The notes below the pieces were generated by a model. That model was not told where the DNA came from. It was given only the letters and a program-made list of their open reading frames with translations, and did not search any database. Of a stretch of 64,000 nt of DNA, positions 24,680-32,479 are shown one piece after another (position 1 is the first letter of the stretch; every line of letters starts with the position of its first letter). Origin of the DNA: Sphingomonas sp. MA1305 (GTDB lineage: Bacteria > Pseudomonadota > Alphaproteobacteria > Sphingomonadales > Sphingomonadaceae). The stretch is taken from contig NZ_RCVT01000001.1 of assembly GCF_016107325.1 (NCBI RefSeq), positions 1,116,001 to 1,180,000 on the forward strand, in the 5' to 3' direction. A program made the translations under genes and the position numbers.

Positions 24680-26236
24680 ATGGCCGATCCCTATTACATC
24701 ACCACCGCGATCCATTATCCCAACGGCCGCCCGCACATCGGCCATGCCTATGAGATGATCGCCGCCGATGCGATTGCGCGCTTCCAACGTCAGGCGGGGC
24801 GCGACGTGCGCTTCCAGACCGGCACCGACGAACATGGCCTCAAAATGGCCCAGACCGCCCGTGCCCGGAACATGGAAACGCGCGCGTTCGCCGATCAGAT
24901 GTCGTCCTATTTCAGCGACATGGCCGCCACTCTCAACATCAGCTACGATCGCTTCATCCGCACCGTCGAGCCGGATCATTATGCCGCCAGCCAGGCGATC
25001 TGGCGCGCGATGCAGGCCAATGGCGATCTGTATCTCGATCGTTACGAAGGCTGGTATTCGGTCCGCGACGAAGCCTTTTACGACGAGAAGGAGCTGGTCG
25101 ACGGGGAGGGGGGGCAGCGCCTGTCGCCGCAGGGCACGCCGGTCGAATGGACCGCGGAAGAGACCTGGTTCTTCCGCCTGTCGAAATACCAGCAGCCGCT
25201 GCTCGATTTCTACGCTGCCAACCCCGATTTCATCCGGCCGGAAGCGCGCCGCAACGAAGTGCTGCGCTTCGTCGAAGGGGGGCTGTCCGACCTGTCGGTG
25301 TCGCGGACCAGCTTCGACTGGGGCGTGCCGGTGCCCGACAGCCCCGGCCACGTCATGTACGTCTGGGTCGACGCGCTGACTAACTACCTCACCGGAGCCG
25401 GCTATCCCGACGATGCGGCGATGATGGCGCGCTATTGGCCGGCCGATTTGCATCTGATCGGTAAGGATATCACCCGCTTTCACACCGTCTATTGGCCGGC
25501 CTTCCTGATGGCGGCGCAATTGCCGTTGCCGCGTCAGGTCTTCGCCCATGGCTTCGTGCTCCACCGCGGCGAGAAGATGTCCAAGTCGGTCGGCAACGTC
25601 GTCAGCCCCGACGAACTCACCGACGCCTTCGGCATCGATGCGGTCCGCTATTTCCTGCTCCGCGAGGTCAGCTTCGGCCAGGACGGCAGCTATTCGGCGG
25701 AGGCGATCGTCACCCGCGTCAATGCCGAACTGGCCAACAGCTTCGGCAACCTCGCCCAGCGCACGCTGTCGTTCATCGCCAAGAACCTGGGCGGTACGTT
25801 GCCCAGCGAAGGCCGTGCCGATCCGGCGGATGAGATGCTGATCGAGGAAATGGTCGTCGCCTGCGCCGGCCTGCGCACCGCCTTCGACGATCTGATGCTG
25901 AGCCAGGGGATCGAGGCGTGGATGCGCGGCGTCTTCGCCTGCAACCAATATATCGATGCGCAGGCGCCCTGGGCGCTCCGCAAGACCGATCCCGAACGGA
26001 TGCACGCCGTGCTCCGCACCTTGGTCCGTGCGATCCGCATGCTCGCCATCGCCATTCTGCCGGTGGTGCCGGCCTCGGCGGCCAAGGTGCTCGATCAGAT
26101 CGGCGCGGCCGAGCGCGATCATGCCGCGATCGACGACGATGGCTGGTATGCGAGGGCGGAGGCGGCGGGCTTCGTCATTGCGCCACCATCGCCCGTCTTC
26201 CCCCGGCTCGAATTGCCGGTGGCGGAGGACGCCTGA
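24680..26236 (+). CDS. metG: Methionyl-tRNA synthetase
   Basis: This class I synthetase charges tRNA-Met. The start is ATG 24680 (MADPYYITTAIHYPNG), giving 518 residues. Signature motifs are HIGH at residues 19-22 and KMSKS beginning at K299. The connective region shows FYDEKELVDGEGG but no paired cysteines, so it is a form without the zinc knuckle, and there is no C-terminal tRNA-binding extension. It overlaps tatD by 1 base (TGATG), as in the conserved metG-tatD order. Confidence 0.97.
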   Translation: MADPYYITTAIHYPNGRPHIGHAYEMIAADAIARFQRQAGRDVRFQTGTDEHGLKMAQTARARNMETRAFADQMSSYFSDMAATLNISYDRFIRTVEPDHYAASQAIWRAMQANGDLYLDRYEGWYSVRDEAFYDEKELVDGEGGQRLSPQGTPVEWTAEETWFFRLSKYQQPLLDFYAANPDFIRPEARRNEVLRFVEGGLSDLSVSRTSFDWGVPVPDSPGHVMYVWVDALTNYLTGAGYPDDAAMMARYWPADLHLIGKDITRFHTVYWPAFLMAAQLPLPRQVFAHGFVLHRGEKMSKSVGNVVSPDELTDAFGIDAVRYFLLREVSFGQDGSYSAEAIVTRVNAELANSFGNLAQRTLSFIAKNLGGTLPSEGRADPADEMLIEEMVVACAGLRTAFDDLMLSQGIEAWMRGVFACNQYIDAQAPWALRKTDPERMHAVLRTLVRAIRMLAIAILPVVPASAAKVLDQIGAAERDHAAIDDDGWYARAEAAGFVIAPPSPVFPRLELPVAEDA

Positions 26237-27024
26237 TGTTCGCCGACAGCCATTGCCACCTCAACTACAAGGGGCTGGTCGAGGAGCAGCAGGCGGTGCT
26301 GGCGCGCGCCCGCGCCCGCGGCGTCTCAGCGATGCTCAACATCGCGACGCGCGAGCGCGAGTGGGACGAGATCGTCGCCACCGCGGAGCGCGAGCCGGAC
26401 GTCTGGGCCTCGGTTGGCATCCACCCGCATGAGGCGGACCAGCATCCGCATGTCGACACCGCCAAGCTCGTCGCCCGCGCGCAGCATCCCCGCGTCATCG
26501 GCATCGGCGAAAGCGGTCTCGACTATTTCTACGACCATTCCGACCGCGCCCGTCAGCAGGCGAGCTTCCGCGCCCATATCGCCGCATCGCGCGAGACCGG
26601 GCTGCCGTTGATCGTCCATACCCGCGATGCCGAGGAGGACACGCTCGCGATCCTCGGCGAGGAGATGGAGCAGGGGGTCTATCCCGGTGTCATCCACTGT
26701 TTCACCGCCAGCGGCGCCTTCGCCGACGCGGCGCTCGCGCTCGGACTTTACATTTCGATCTCGGGAATCGTCACCTTCAAGAATGCGCGCGACCTGCAGG
26801 AGACGGCGGCACGCCTGCCTGCGGACCGGCTGCTGATCGAGACCGACGCGCCGTTCCTCGCTCCGGTGCCGCATCGTGGCAAGACCGGCGAACCGGCCTT
26901 CGTCGCCGACACCGCGGCCTTCCTGGCGCAGCTGCGCGGCGAGACGGTTGAGGATCTGGCGTCACGAACGGCGGCCAACTTCTTCACCTTGTTCGGCAAG
27001 GCCGGGCAAGCCGGGCGGGCATGA
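26236..27024 (+). CDS. TatD-family metal-dependent deoxyribonuclease
   Basis: The 262-residue TIM-barrel hydrolase has the metal ligands of the family: H6 and H8 in ADSHCHLNY, Glu in GIGESGLDYFY, His in IVHTRDAEED and in VIHCFTAS, and Asp in IETDAPFLAP. TatD proteins are magnesium-dependent 3'-5' nucleases linked to DNA repair and nucleic-acid turnover. This one, next to metG, corresponds to the YcfH group. Start ATG 26236 overlaps the metG stop; its own stop overlaps the next start by 4 bases. Confidence 0.95.
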   Translation: MFADSHCHLNYKGLVEEQQAVLARARARGVSAMLNIATREREWDEIVATAEREPDVWASVGIHPHEADQHPHVDTAKLVARAQHPRVIGIGESGLDYFYDHSDRARQQASFRAHIAASRETGLPLIVHTRDAEEDTLAILGEEMEQGVYPGVIHCFTASGAFADAALALGLYISISGIVTFKNARDLQETAARLPADRLLIETDAPFLAPVPHRGKTGEPAFVADTAAFLAQLRGETVEDLASRTAANFFTLFGKAGQAGRA

Positions 27025-27785
27025 AGGTTCGCATCCTGGGCTCCGGCACGTCGTCGGGCGTGCCGCGGATCGGCAACGATTGGGGCAGCTGCGATCCGGC
27101 CGAACCGCGCAACCGCCGTACCCGTGCGTCGTTGCTGGTCGAGCATGACGGGGTGAGGGTGCTGGTCGATACCAGCCCCGATCTGCGCGAACAGCTGCTC
27201 GCCGCCGACGTCGCGACGGTCGACGCGATCCTGTGGACGCACGATCACGCCGACCATTGCCACGGCATCGACGATGTCCGCCAGATCTTCCATGCGCTCG
27301 GCCATCCGGTCGCCGGCTATGCCCGGTCGGGAACGCTGGAGGCGTTGCAGGCGCGCTTCACCTATGTCTTCGCCGGTCGGCGCGGCTATCCGTCGACCGT
27401 CGCCGGTCAGCCGCTGCCCGATCGGCTGGTGGTCGGCGGGATCACGATCGACGTGGTCGACCAGCCGCACGGCAATATCTTGTCGGCGGGGCTCCGCTTC
27501 ACGGCGGGCGGCAAGAGCGTCGGCTATGCCACGGATTTCCATGAGCTGACGCCGGCGATGCGGTCGCTCTACACCGGTCTCGACGTGTGGATCGTCGATG
27601 CCCTGCGCTATGCGCCGCATCCGACCCATCCCGACGTCCCGACGGTGCTCGGCTGGATCGAGACGCTCGCTCCCGGCCGGTCAGCCTTCGTACATATGGA
27701 TCACAGTATGGACTATGCGACGCTCCGCGCGACGCTGCCCGCCGGCGTGGAGCCGGGCTACGACGGGCTGGAATTTCACCTATGA
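27021..27785 (+). CDS. Metallo-beta-lactamase-fold hydrolase, PhnP-like
   Basis: The 254-residue protein has the metal-binding HxHxDH motif at H74-H79 (HDHADH) and further His at YATDFHELT and FVHMDHS. The start VRILGSGTSSGVPRIG is typical of the PhnP/RNase Z-like branch, whose known members cut phosphodiester bonds (PhnP acts on cyclic ribose phosphates). No phosphonate genes are nearby, so the substrate is unknown. It sits in a tightly coupled metG-tatD-MBL-protease run with 4-base overlaps. Confidence 0.9.
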   Translation: MKVRILGSGTSSGVPRIGNDWGSCDPAEPRNRRTRASLLVEHDGVRVLVDTSPDLREQLLAADVATVDAILWTHDHADHCHGIDDVRQIFHALGHPVAGYARSGTLEALQARFTYVFAGRRGYPSTVAGQPLPDRLVVGGITIDVVDQPHGNILSAGLRFTAGGKSVGYATDFHELTPAMRSLYTGLDVWIVDALRYAPHPTHPDVPTVLGWIETLAPGRSAFVHMDHSMDYATLRATLPAGVEPGYDGLEFHL

Positions 27786-28399
27786 CACCGGATCTGGGCG
27801 GTCAGGCCGCTCTGTATCTGCTTCTCCTGATCCTGCCGATCTCTGCGCTGATCGCGCGCCGCGTGCCGATCCTGCGCGTGCTGTTCTCGCTCGCGTCCTG
27901 GGGGATCATCGCGGCGCTGCTGCTCGTCGTCGTCAACCAGCGTGAGCAATTCGATCCGTATCTCCAGCGCATCGCCGCGCTCTTGAAGCTCGACGACCAG
28001 AATGTTGTCGGCAAAGAAACGCGCATCCGGATGAGCCCGGACGGCCATTTCTGGGCGCGAGTGAGCGTCGACGGGGTCGAACGGCGCATGCTGGTCGACA
28101 GCGGCGCGACGGTGACCGCGTTGTCGATCGCGACCGCCGACGCCGCCGGTCTGTCGGTGAAGGACGGCATGTTCCCGATGGTGCTCAGCACCGCCAACGG
28201 CCGCATCACCGCCAAGACCGCGACGGTCGGCGAGCTGCGGCTGGGCGACATCGCGGCACGCGATCTGGGCGTCGTCGTATCACCCGCATTCGGCGATACC
28301 GACGTGCTCGGCATGAATTTCCTGTCCAAGCTGAAATCCTGGCGAGTCGAGGGTCGGACACTGATCCTCGAACCGCATCACCCGCAGGATTTAACATAA
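27782..28399 (+). CDS. Membrane-anchored retropepsin-like aspartic protease
   Basis: Two hydrophobic segments (about residues 10-27 and 33-52) are followed by a clan AA aspartic protease domain in this 205-residue protein. The catalytic D106-S-G-A is in MLVDSGATV, and the flap-side motif is DVLGMNFLSKL. Such single-lobed proteases must dimerise. This family is widespread in alphaproteobacteria, with no firmly known substrate. The protease domain should face the periplasm if both helices cross the membrane and the N-terminus is outside; topology is not certain. Confidence 0.88.
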   Translation: MTPDLGGQAALYLLLLILPISALIARRVPILRVLFSLASWGIIAALLLVVVNQREQFDPYLQRIAALLKLDDQNVVGKETRIRMSPDGHFWARVSVDGVERRMLVDSGATVTALSIATADAAGLSVKDGMFPMVLSTANGRITAKTATVGELRLGDIAARDLGVVVSPAFGDTDVLGMNFLSKLKSWRVEGRTLILEPHHPQDLT

Positions 28400-28420
28400 T
28401 ACATATTATCGAACTCGCCG

Positions 28421-29215
28421 ATGGTGCGAGAGGGGGGCGCTGCGGCGTATCTGTGCGTGAAGAATGAGAAGATCGACCGTCTCGTCGCCATCATGGCCCG
28501 TCTTCGCGATCCGCAGCACGGCTGTGAATGGGATGTCGCCCAGACCTGGGCGACCATCGCGCCGTACACGATCGAGGAAGCCTATGAGGTCGCCGACGCC
28601 ATCGCCCGCGACGACGTCGCCGATCTGAAGGACGAGCTCGGCGACCTGCTGCTCCAGGTCGTCTTCCACAGCCGCATCGCCGAAGAATGCGGCGCCTTCA
28701 ATCTCGGCGACGTCGCCGATGCGATCAGCGCCAAGATGGAACGGCGCCACCCCCATATCTTCGGCGACGAGACCAAGGGCGGCCATCATCGCTGGGAAGA
28801 GGTCAAGGCTGCGGAACGGGCCGCCAAGGGTGCCTCCAGCGCGTTGGACGGCGTCGCGATCGGCCTTCCCGCCCTGCTTCGCGCCGAGAAGCTGCAGAAG
28901 CGCGCCGCGTGCGTCGGCTTCGACTGGCCGAACGCCGACGGCTCGCGCGCCAAGATCAGCGAGGAATTGGCCGAGGTCGCCGACGCGTCTACGCCTGACC
29001 ACGTCGAGGAAGAGATTGGCGACCTTCTCTTCGCCGTCGTCAATTGGGCCCGGCACCTGGGCGTCGACCCCGAGGCGGCGCTGCGGCGAGGCAATGCCAA
29101 GTTCGAGGCCCGTTTCCGGGCCATGGAGGCTTTAGCCGGTGAGGCCTTCCCCCAGCTCGACCTGGATGCCAAGGAGGCGCTGTGGCAGCGGGTGAAAGGC
29201 TCAGTGCCGCTGTAG
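28421..29215 (+). CDS. mazG: Nucleoside triphosphate pyrophosphohydrolase MazG
   Basis: MazG hydrolyses NTPs and dNTPs to monophosphates and pyrophosphate, cleaning the pool and, in E. coli, lowering ppGpp during starvation. The 264 residues contain two MazG domains. The first has EEAYEVADAI and DELGDLLLQVVFH. The second has EELAEVADAS and EEEIGDLLFAVVNW, each with the metal-binding ExxE/ExxD pattern. The true start may be a few codons inside (for example GTG 28457). It overlaps the convergent hflX by 15 bases. Confidence 0.94.
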   Translation: MVREGGAAAYLCVKNEKIDRLVAIMARLRDPQHGCEWDVAQTWATIAPYTIEEAYEVADAIARDDVADLKDELGDLLLQVVFHSRIAEECGAFNLGDVADAISAKMERRHPHIFGDETKGGHHRWEEVKAAERAAKGASSALDGVAIGLPALLRAEKLQKRAACVGFDWPNADGSRAKISEELAEVADASTPDHVEEEIGDLLFAVVNWARHLGVDPEAALRRGNAKFEARFRAMEALAGEAFPQLDLDAKEALWQRVKGSVPL

Positions 29216-30490
29216 GAAGCGTTCGTAATCGCGTTCCGCCAGCCGCACCTCATATTGCGTCTGCAGCCCCTCGCTCTGCTGGCCGATGACTTCGCCATGC
29301 GCGTGCAGCCAAGCCGCGCCCGCGCCATCGGCCGCGTCGAGGGTGATCCAATAACGGCGATGTCCGGCGGTAAGCTTGGCGGCGACGGCCGTGATCAGCG
29401 TATCTACCCCTGCTCCGGTCAGGGCCGAAATCGCAACGACGTCCTCTCGTCGCGCCGCTTCGGTAAGCATGTCCTCCCGCGCCTCGCCGTCGAGCAGGTC
29501 GAGCTTGTTCCAGGCTTCGAACCGCGGCGTCGCGTCGCCGACACCGATCTCCGCCAGCACCGCCTCGACGTCGGCGCGCTGGGCCTCGCTGTCGGGATGC
29601 GCGATGTCGCGAACGTGGATCAGCAGATCGGCGGATACCACTTCTTCCAACGTCGCCTTGAAGGCCGCGACTAGCTGCGTCGGCAGGTCGGACACGAAGC
29701 CAACCGTGTCCGACAGGATCGCCTTGTCGATGCCGGGAAGCGAGATTTGCCGTAGCGTCGGGTCCAGCGTCGCGAACAGCAGGTCCTCGGCCATGACATG
29801 CGCGCCGGTAAGGCGATTGAACAGCGTCGACTTGCCCGCATTCGTGTAGCCGACCAACGCGATCACCGGCCATGGCGCACGCTGGCGTCGATCGCGGTGA
29901 AGGCCGCGCGTCCGGCTCACCTGCTCGAGTTCCCGCCGGAGCCGTGCCATGCGATCGCGGATGAGTCGTCGATCCGCCTCGATCTGCGTCTCGCCCGGGC
30001 CGCCGAGAAAGCCGAAGCCGCCGCGTTGCCGCTCCAGGTGAGTCCAGCTGCGGACCAGCCGACCCGCCTGATAGTCGAGATGGGCGAGCTCGACCTGCAA
30101 CCGTCCTTCCGCAGTTGCAGCACGTTCGCCGAAGATTTCCAGGATCAGGCCGGTGCGGTCGATGACCTTGGCACCGAGACCGGTCTCCAAATTGCGCTGC
30201 TGCACGGGCGTCAGGCTGGCGTCGAAGATGACGAGATCCGCCTCGTCCTGCTGGACGTGCGTGGCGATCTGCTCCACCTGGCCGCTGCCGATCAGCGTCG
30301 CCGGCTTCGGCGCACGGACGCGCACGGCGAGCCGGTCGGTGACGACCAGCCCGATCGCGGCGGCCAGACCGGCAGTTTCGTCCAGCCGTGCCTCGGCGTC
30401 GCGGCTCGCGTCACCCTGGTCGGGCAGGACAACGATGGCCCTGCCCCCACGGGCGAACTCGTCGCGGTCACGATTGAAGCCGGTGCTCAC
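29201..30490 (-). CDS. hflX: GTPase HflX
   Basis: HflX is a ribosome-associated GTPase that splits stalled 70S ribosomes under stress. The start is put at GTG 30490 (STGFNRDRDEFARGG follows), just after the hfq stop; a TTG at 30523 would add 11 residues overlapping hfq. The 429 residues have an N-terminal HflX domain ending in GPGETQIEADRRLI, and a G domain with P-loop GYTNAGKST (about residues 211-219), DTVGFVSDLP and NKLD. hfq-hflX is a conserved gene pair. Confidence 0.95.
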   Translation of the reverse strand: MSTGFNRDRDEFARGGRAIVVLPDQGDASRDAEARLDETAGLAAAIGLVVTDRLAVRVRAPKPATLIGSGQVEQIATHVQQDEADLVIFDASLTPVQQRNLETGLGAKVIDRTGLILEIFGERAATAEGRLQVELAHLDYQAGRLVRSWTHLERQRGGFGFLGGPGETQIEADRRLIRDRMARLRRELEQVSRTRGLHRDRRQRAPWPVIALVGYTNAGKSTLFNRLTGAHVMAEDLLFATLDPTLRQISLPGIDKAILSDTVGFVSDLPTQLVAAFKATLEEVVSADLLIHVRDIAHPDSEAQRADVEAVLAEIGVGDATPRFEAWNKLDLLDGEAREDMLTEAARREDVVAISALTGAGVDTLITAVAAKLTAGHRRYWITLDAADGAGAAWLHAHGEVIGQQSEGLQTQYEVRLAERDYERFLQRH

Positions 30491-30494
30491 GCGG

Positions 30495-30980
30495 TCACTC
30501 TGCGTCGTCGCCTTCGTCGGCAAGGTTGAGCGGCCGCGACGGTTGGATCGTCGAGACGGCGTGCTTGTAGACGAGCTGCGCCATGCCCTCGCGCTGCAGC
30601 AGCATGCAGAACAGGTCGAAGCCCGCGATCTGGCCCTGCAGCATGACGCCGTTGATCAGGAACATCGTCACCGAATCCTCCGCCTTGCGGACGGCGTTCA
30701 GGAAGATCTCCTGCAGCAACGGCTGCTTGCGTTGTGACTCGCCGACCGAGTCGACGATTGCGGCGATATCAAGCGGACCAGAGGGCATGATGGTCGAGAT
30801 GGCATGCTTGTAGATCAGCTGCGATTGGCCGTCGCGGCGCAGTAGCACCGAAAAATTGTCGAACCAGGTGACAATGCCCTGCAATTTGACGCCCTTGACC
30901 AAGAACATGGTCACCGGGGTCTTCGAGCGGCGGAGGGCGTTGAGAAATAGGTCCTGCAGCGAACCTTGCTTGTCGGCCAT
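30495..30980 (-). CDS. hfq: RNA chaperone Hfq, fused tandem two-domain form
   Basis: Hfq pairs small RNAs with mRNAs. Ordinary Hfq is about 80-100 residues and has one Sm fold. This 161-residue protein holds two: residues about 8-70 and 88-150, offset by 81. Each has the Sm1 pattern ([13 protein letters not shown] and [13 protein letters not shown]) and the Sm2 pattern ending in YKHA (57-60 and 138-141). The first copy keeps the basic rim R17/R18/K20; the second has R98/K99 followed by A100, E101 and D102. Three chains would form a six-fold ring with alternating sites (inferred). It is followed by hflX. Confidence 0.97.
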   Translation of the reverse strand: MADKQGSLQDLFLNALRRSKTPVTMFLVKGVKLQGIVTWFDNFSVLLRRDGQSQLIYKHAISTIMPSGPLDIAAIVDSVGESQRKQPLLQEIFLNAVRKAEDSVTMFLINGVMLQGQIAGFDLFCMLLQREGMAQLVYKHAVSTIQPSRPLNLADEGDDAE

Positions 30981-31105
30981 GAAAAAGCCTTTCGTTCTTG
31001 GCGAGCCGTTTGCCCGCTATCGCGCCGTTTCCCGGCGTCGGATCGGCGTCGAGCGACGACGCCAGTCAGTTATGTATGGACGCAGATCGCGTACGTCCAC
31101 CCGGA

Positions 31106-32476
31106 TCAATCGTCGCGCATGTCGGTAATGCCGAGCAGCTTCAACTTGCGGTGGAGCGCGGAGCGTTCCATGCCGATGAAGCTCGCCGTGCGGCTGATGT
31201 TTCCGGAGAAGCGGCGGATCTGGACGCGCAGATACTCGCGCTCGAAGGTTTCCCGCGCTTCTCGCAAGGGGGCGCCCATGATCGCGCCGCCTCCGCCGAT
31301 ATCGCCCTGCTCGCCGAGCACCTCAGCGGGCAGCAGGTCGAGATCGATGCGGCCGATGCGATCGCCGGGGGCGAGAATGATCGTCCGCTCGACCACGTTG
31401 CGGAGCTGGCGAACGTTACCGGGCCAATCGTAGGACTGTAACGCGACCATGGCGTCGGCCGCGATCTCCGGCGTCGGCACGCGGCGTTCGTTGGCATAGT
31501 GGGCGATGAAATGCTCGACCAGCGCCGGTATGTCTTCGCGCCGTTCGGAGAGCGCCGGGATACTGACGGGGACGACGTTGAGACGGTAGTAAAGGTCCTC
31601 GCGGAAGCGACCAGCGGCGATCTCATCGGTCAGGTCCCGCGAGGTGGCGGTGACGACGCGGACATCGACCTTGACGGTGCGGGTGCCGCCGATGCGGCTG
31701 AAGCTCTGGTCGGTCAGCACCCGCAGGATGCGCGCCTGCGTCGCGACCGGCATGTCGGCGATCTCGTCGAGGAACAGCGTGCCGCCATGCGCCTGTTCGA
31801 GCAGCCCGGTGCGGACGAGATCACCCCCCTCCTCCACGCCGAACAGCTCCTCCTCGACGCGTTCCGGGGTCATGCGGGCGGCGCTGACGATGACGAACGG
31901 CGCCTGGGCGCGGTTGCTCCAGCCGTGGAGCAGCCGGGCGGCGACCTCCTTGCCGACGCCGGCGGGGCCCATGATGAGCACGCGGCTGCCGGTCGCGGCG
32001 ACGCGCTTCAAGGTGGCGCGCACCGTGTTGATCGCGCCGGAGCTGCCGGTCAGGTCGTTCTCGCGCCCGGCGCTGGCGCGGAGCGAGGCGACCTCGCGAC
32101 GCAGCCGTTCGGTCTCGGTAGCACGGGCGACGAGCAGCAGCAGCCGCTCCGCCTCGAACGGCTTTTCGATGAAGTCGGAGGCGCCGCGACGGATCGCGGC
32201 GACGGCCGTGTCGAGATTGCCGTGGCCGGAGATGACGAGGACCGGGATCGACGGATCGCGGCGCTTGATCTCGTCGAGCAGGTCGAGACCGTCGAGCCGC
32301 GAGCCCTGCAGCCAGACGTCGAGCAGCACAAGCGACGGCCGCCGCGTCGCGATCGCCTCCAGCGCCGCATCGCTGTCGGCGGCGGCGCGCGTCTCATAGC
32401 CTTCGTCTTCGAGGACGCCGGCGACCAGTTCGCGGATGTCGTGTTCGTCGTCGACGACGAGGATGTCGAGGGCCAT
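31106..32476 (-). CDS. ntrX: Response regulator NtrX, lacking the GAFTGA loop
   Basis: The 456-residue protein pairs with NtrY, encoded immediately upstream. The receiver domain has phosphoacceptor D53 (LLDVWLQG); the AAA+ domain has Walker A at 170-177 (GPAGVGKE) and Walker B GGTLFLDEIA; a Fis-type helix-turn-helix ends the protein (ALHRKLKLLGI). Where sigma-54 activators have GAFTGA it reads GVEEGG (213-218), so it is unlikely to activate sigma-54 and probably works with sigma-70 or as a repressor, as proposed for other alphaproteobacterial NtrX. NtrYX systems respond to nitrogen or redox state. Confidence 0.95.
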   Translation of the reverse strand: MALDILVVDDEHDIRELVAGVLEDEGYETRAAADSDAALEAIATRRPSLVLLDVWLQGSRLDGLDLLDEIKRRDPSIPVLVISGHGNLDTAVAAIRRGASDFIEKPFEAERLLLLVARATETERLRREVASLRASAGRENDLTGSSGAINTVRATLKRVAATGSRVLIMGPAGVGKEVAARLLHGWSNRAQAPFVIVSAARMTPERVEEELFGVEEGGDLVRTGLLEQAHGGTLFLDEIADMPVATQARILRVLTDQSFSRIGGTRTVKVDVRVVTATSRDLTDEIAAGRFREDLYYRLNVVPVSIPALSERREDIPALVEHFIAHYANERRVPTPEIAADAMVALQSYDWPGNVRQLRNVVERTIILAPGDRIGRIDLDLLPAEVLGEQGDIGGGGAIMGAPLREARETFEREYLRVQIRRFSGNISRTASFIGMERSALHRKLKLLGITDMRDD

Positions 32477-32479
32477 GCT

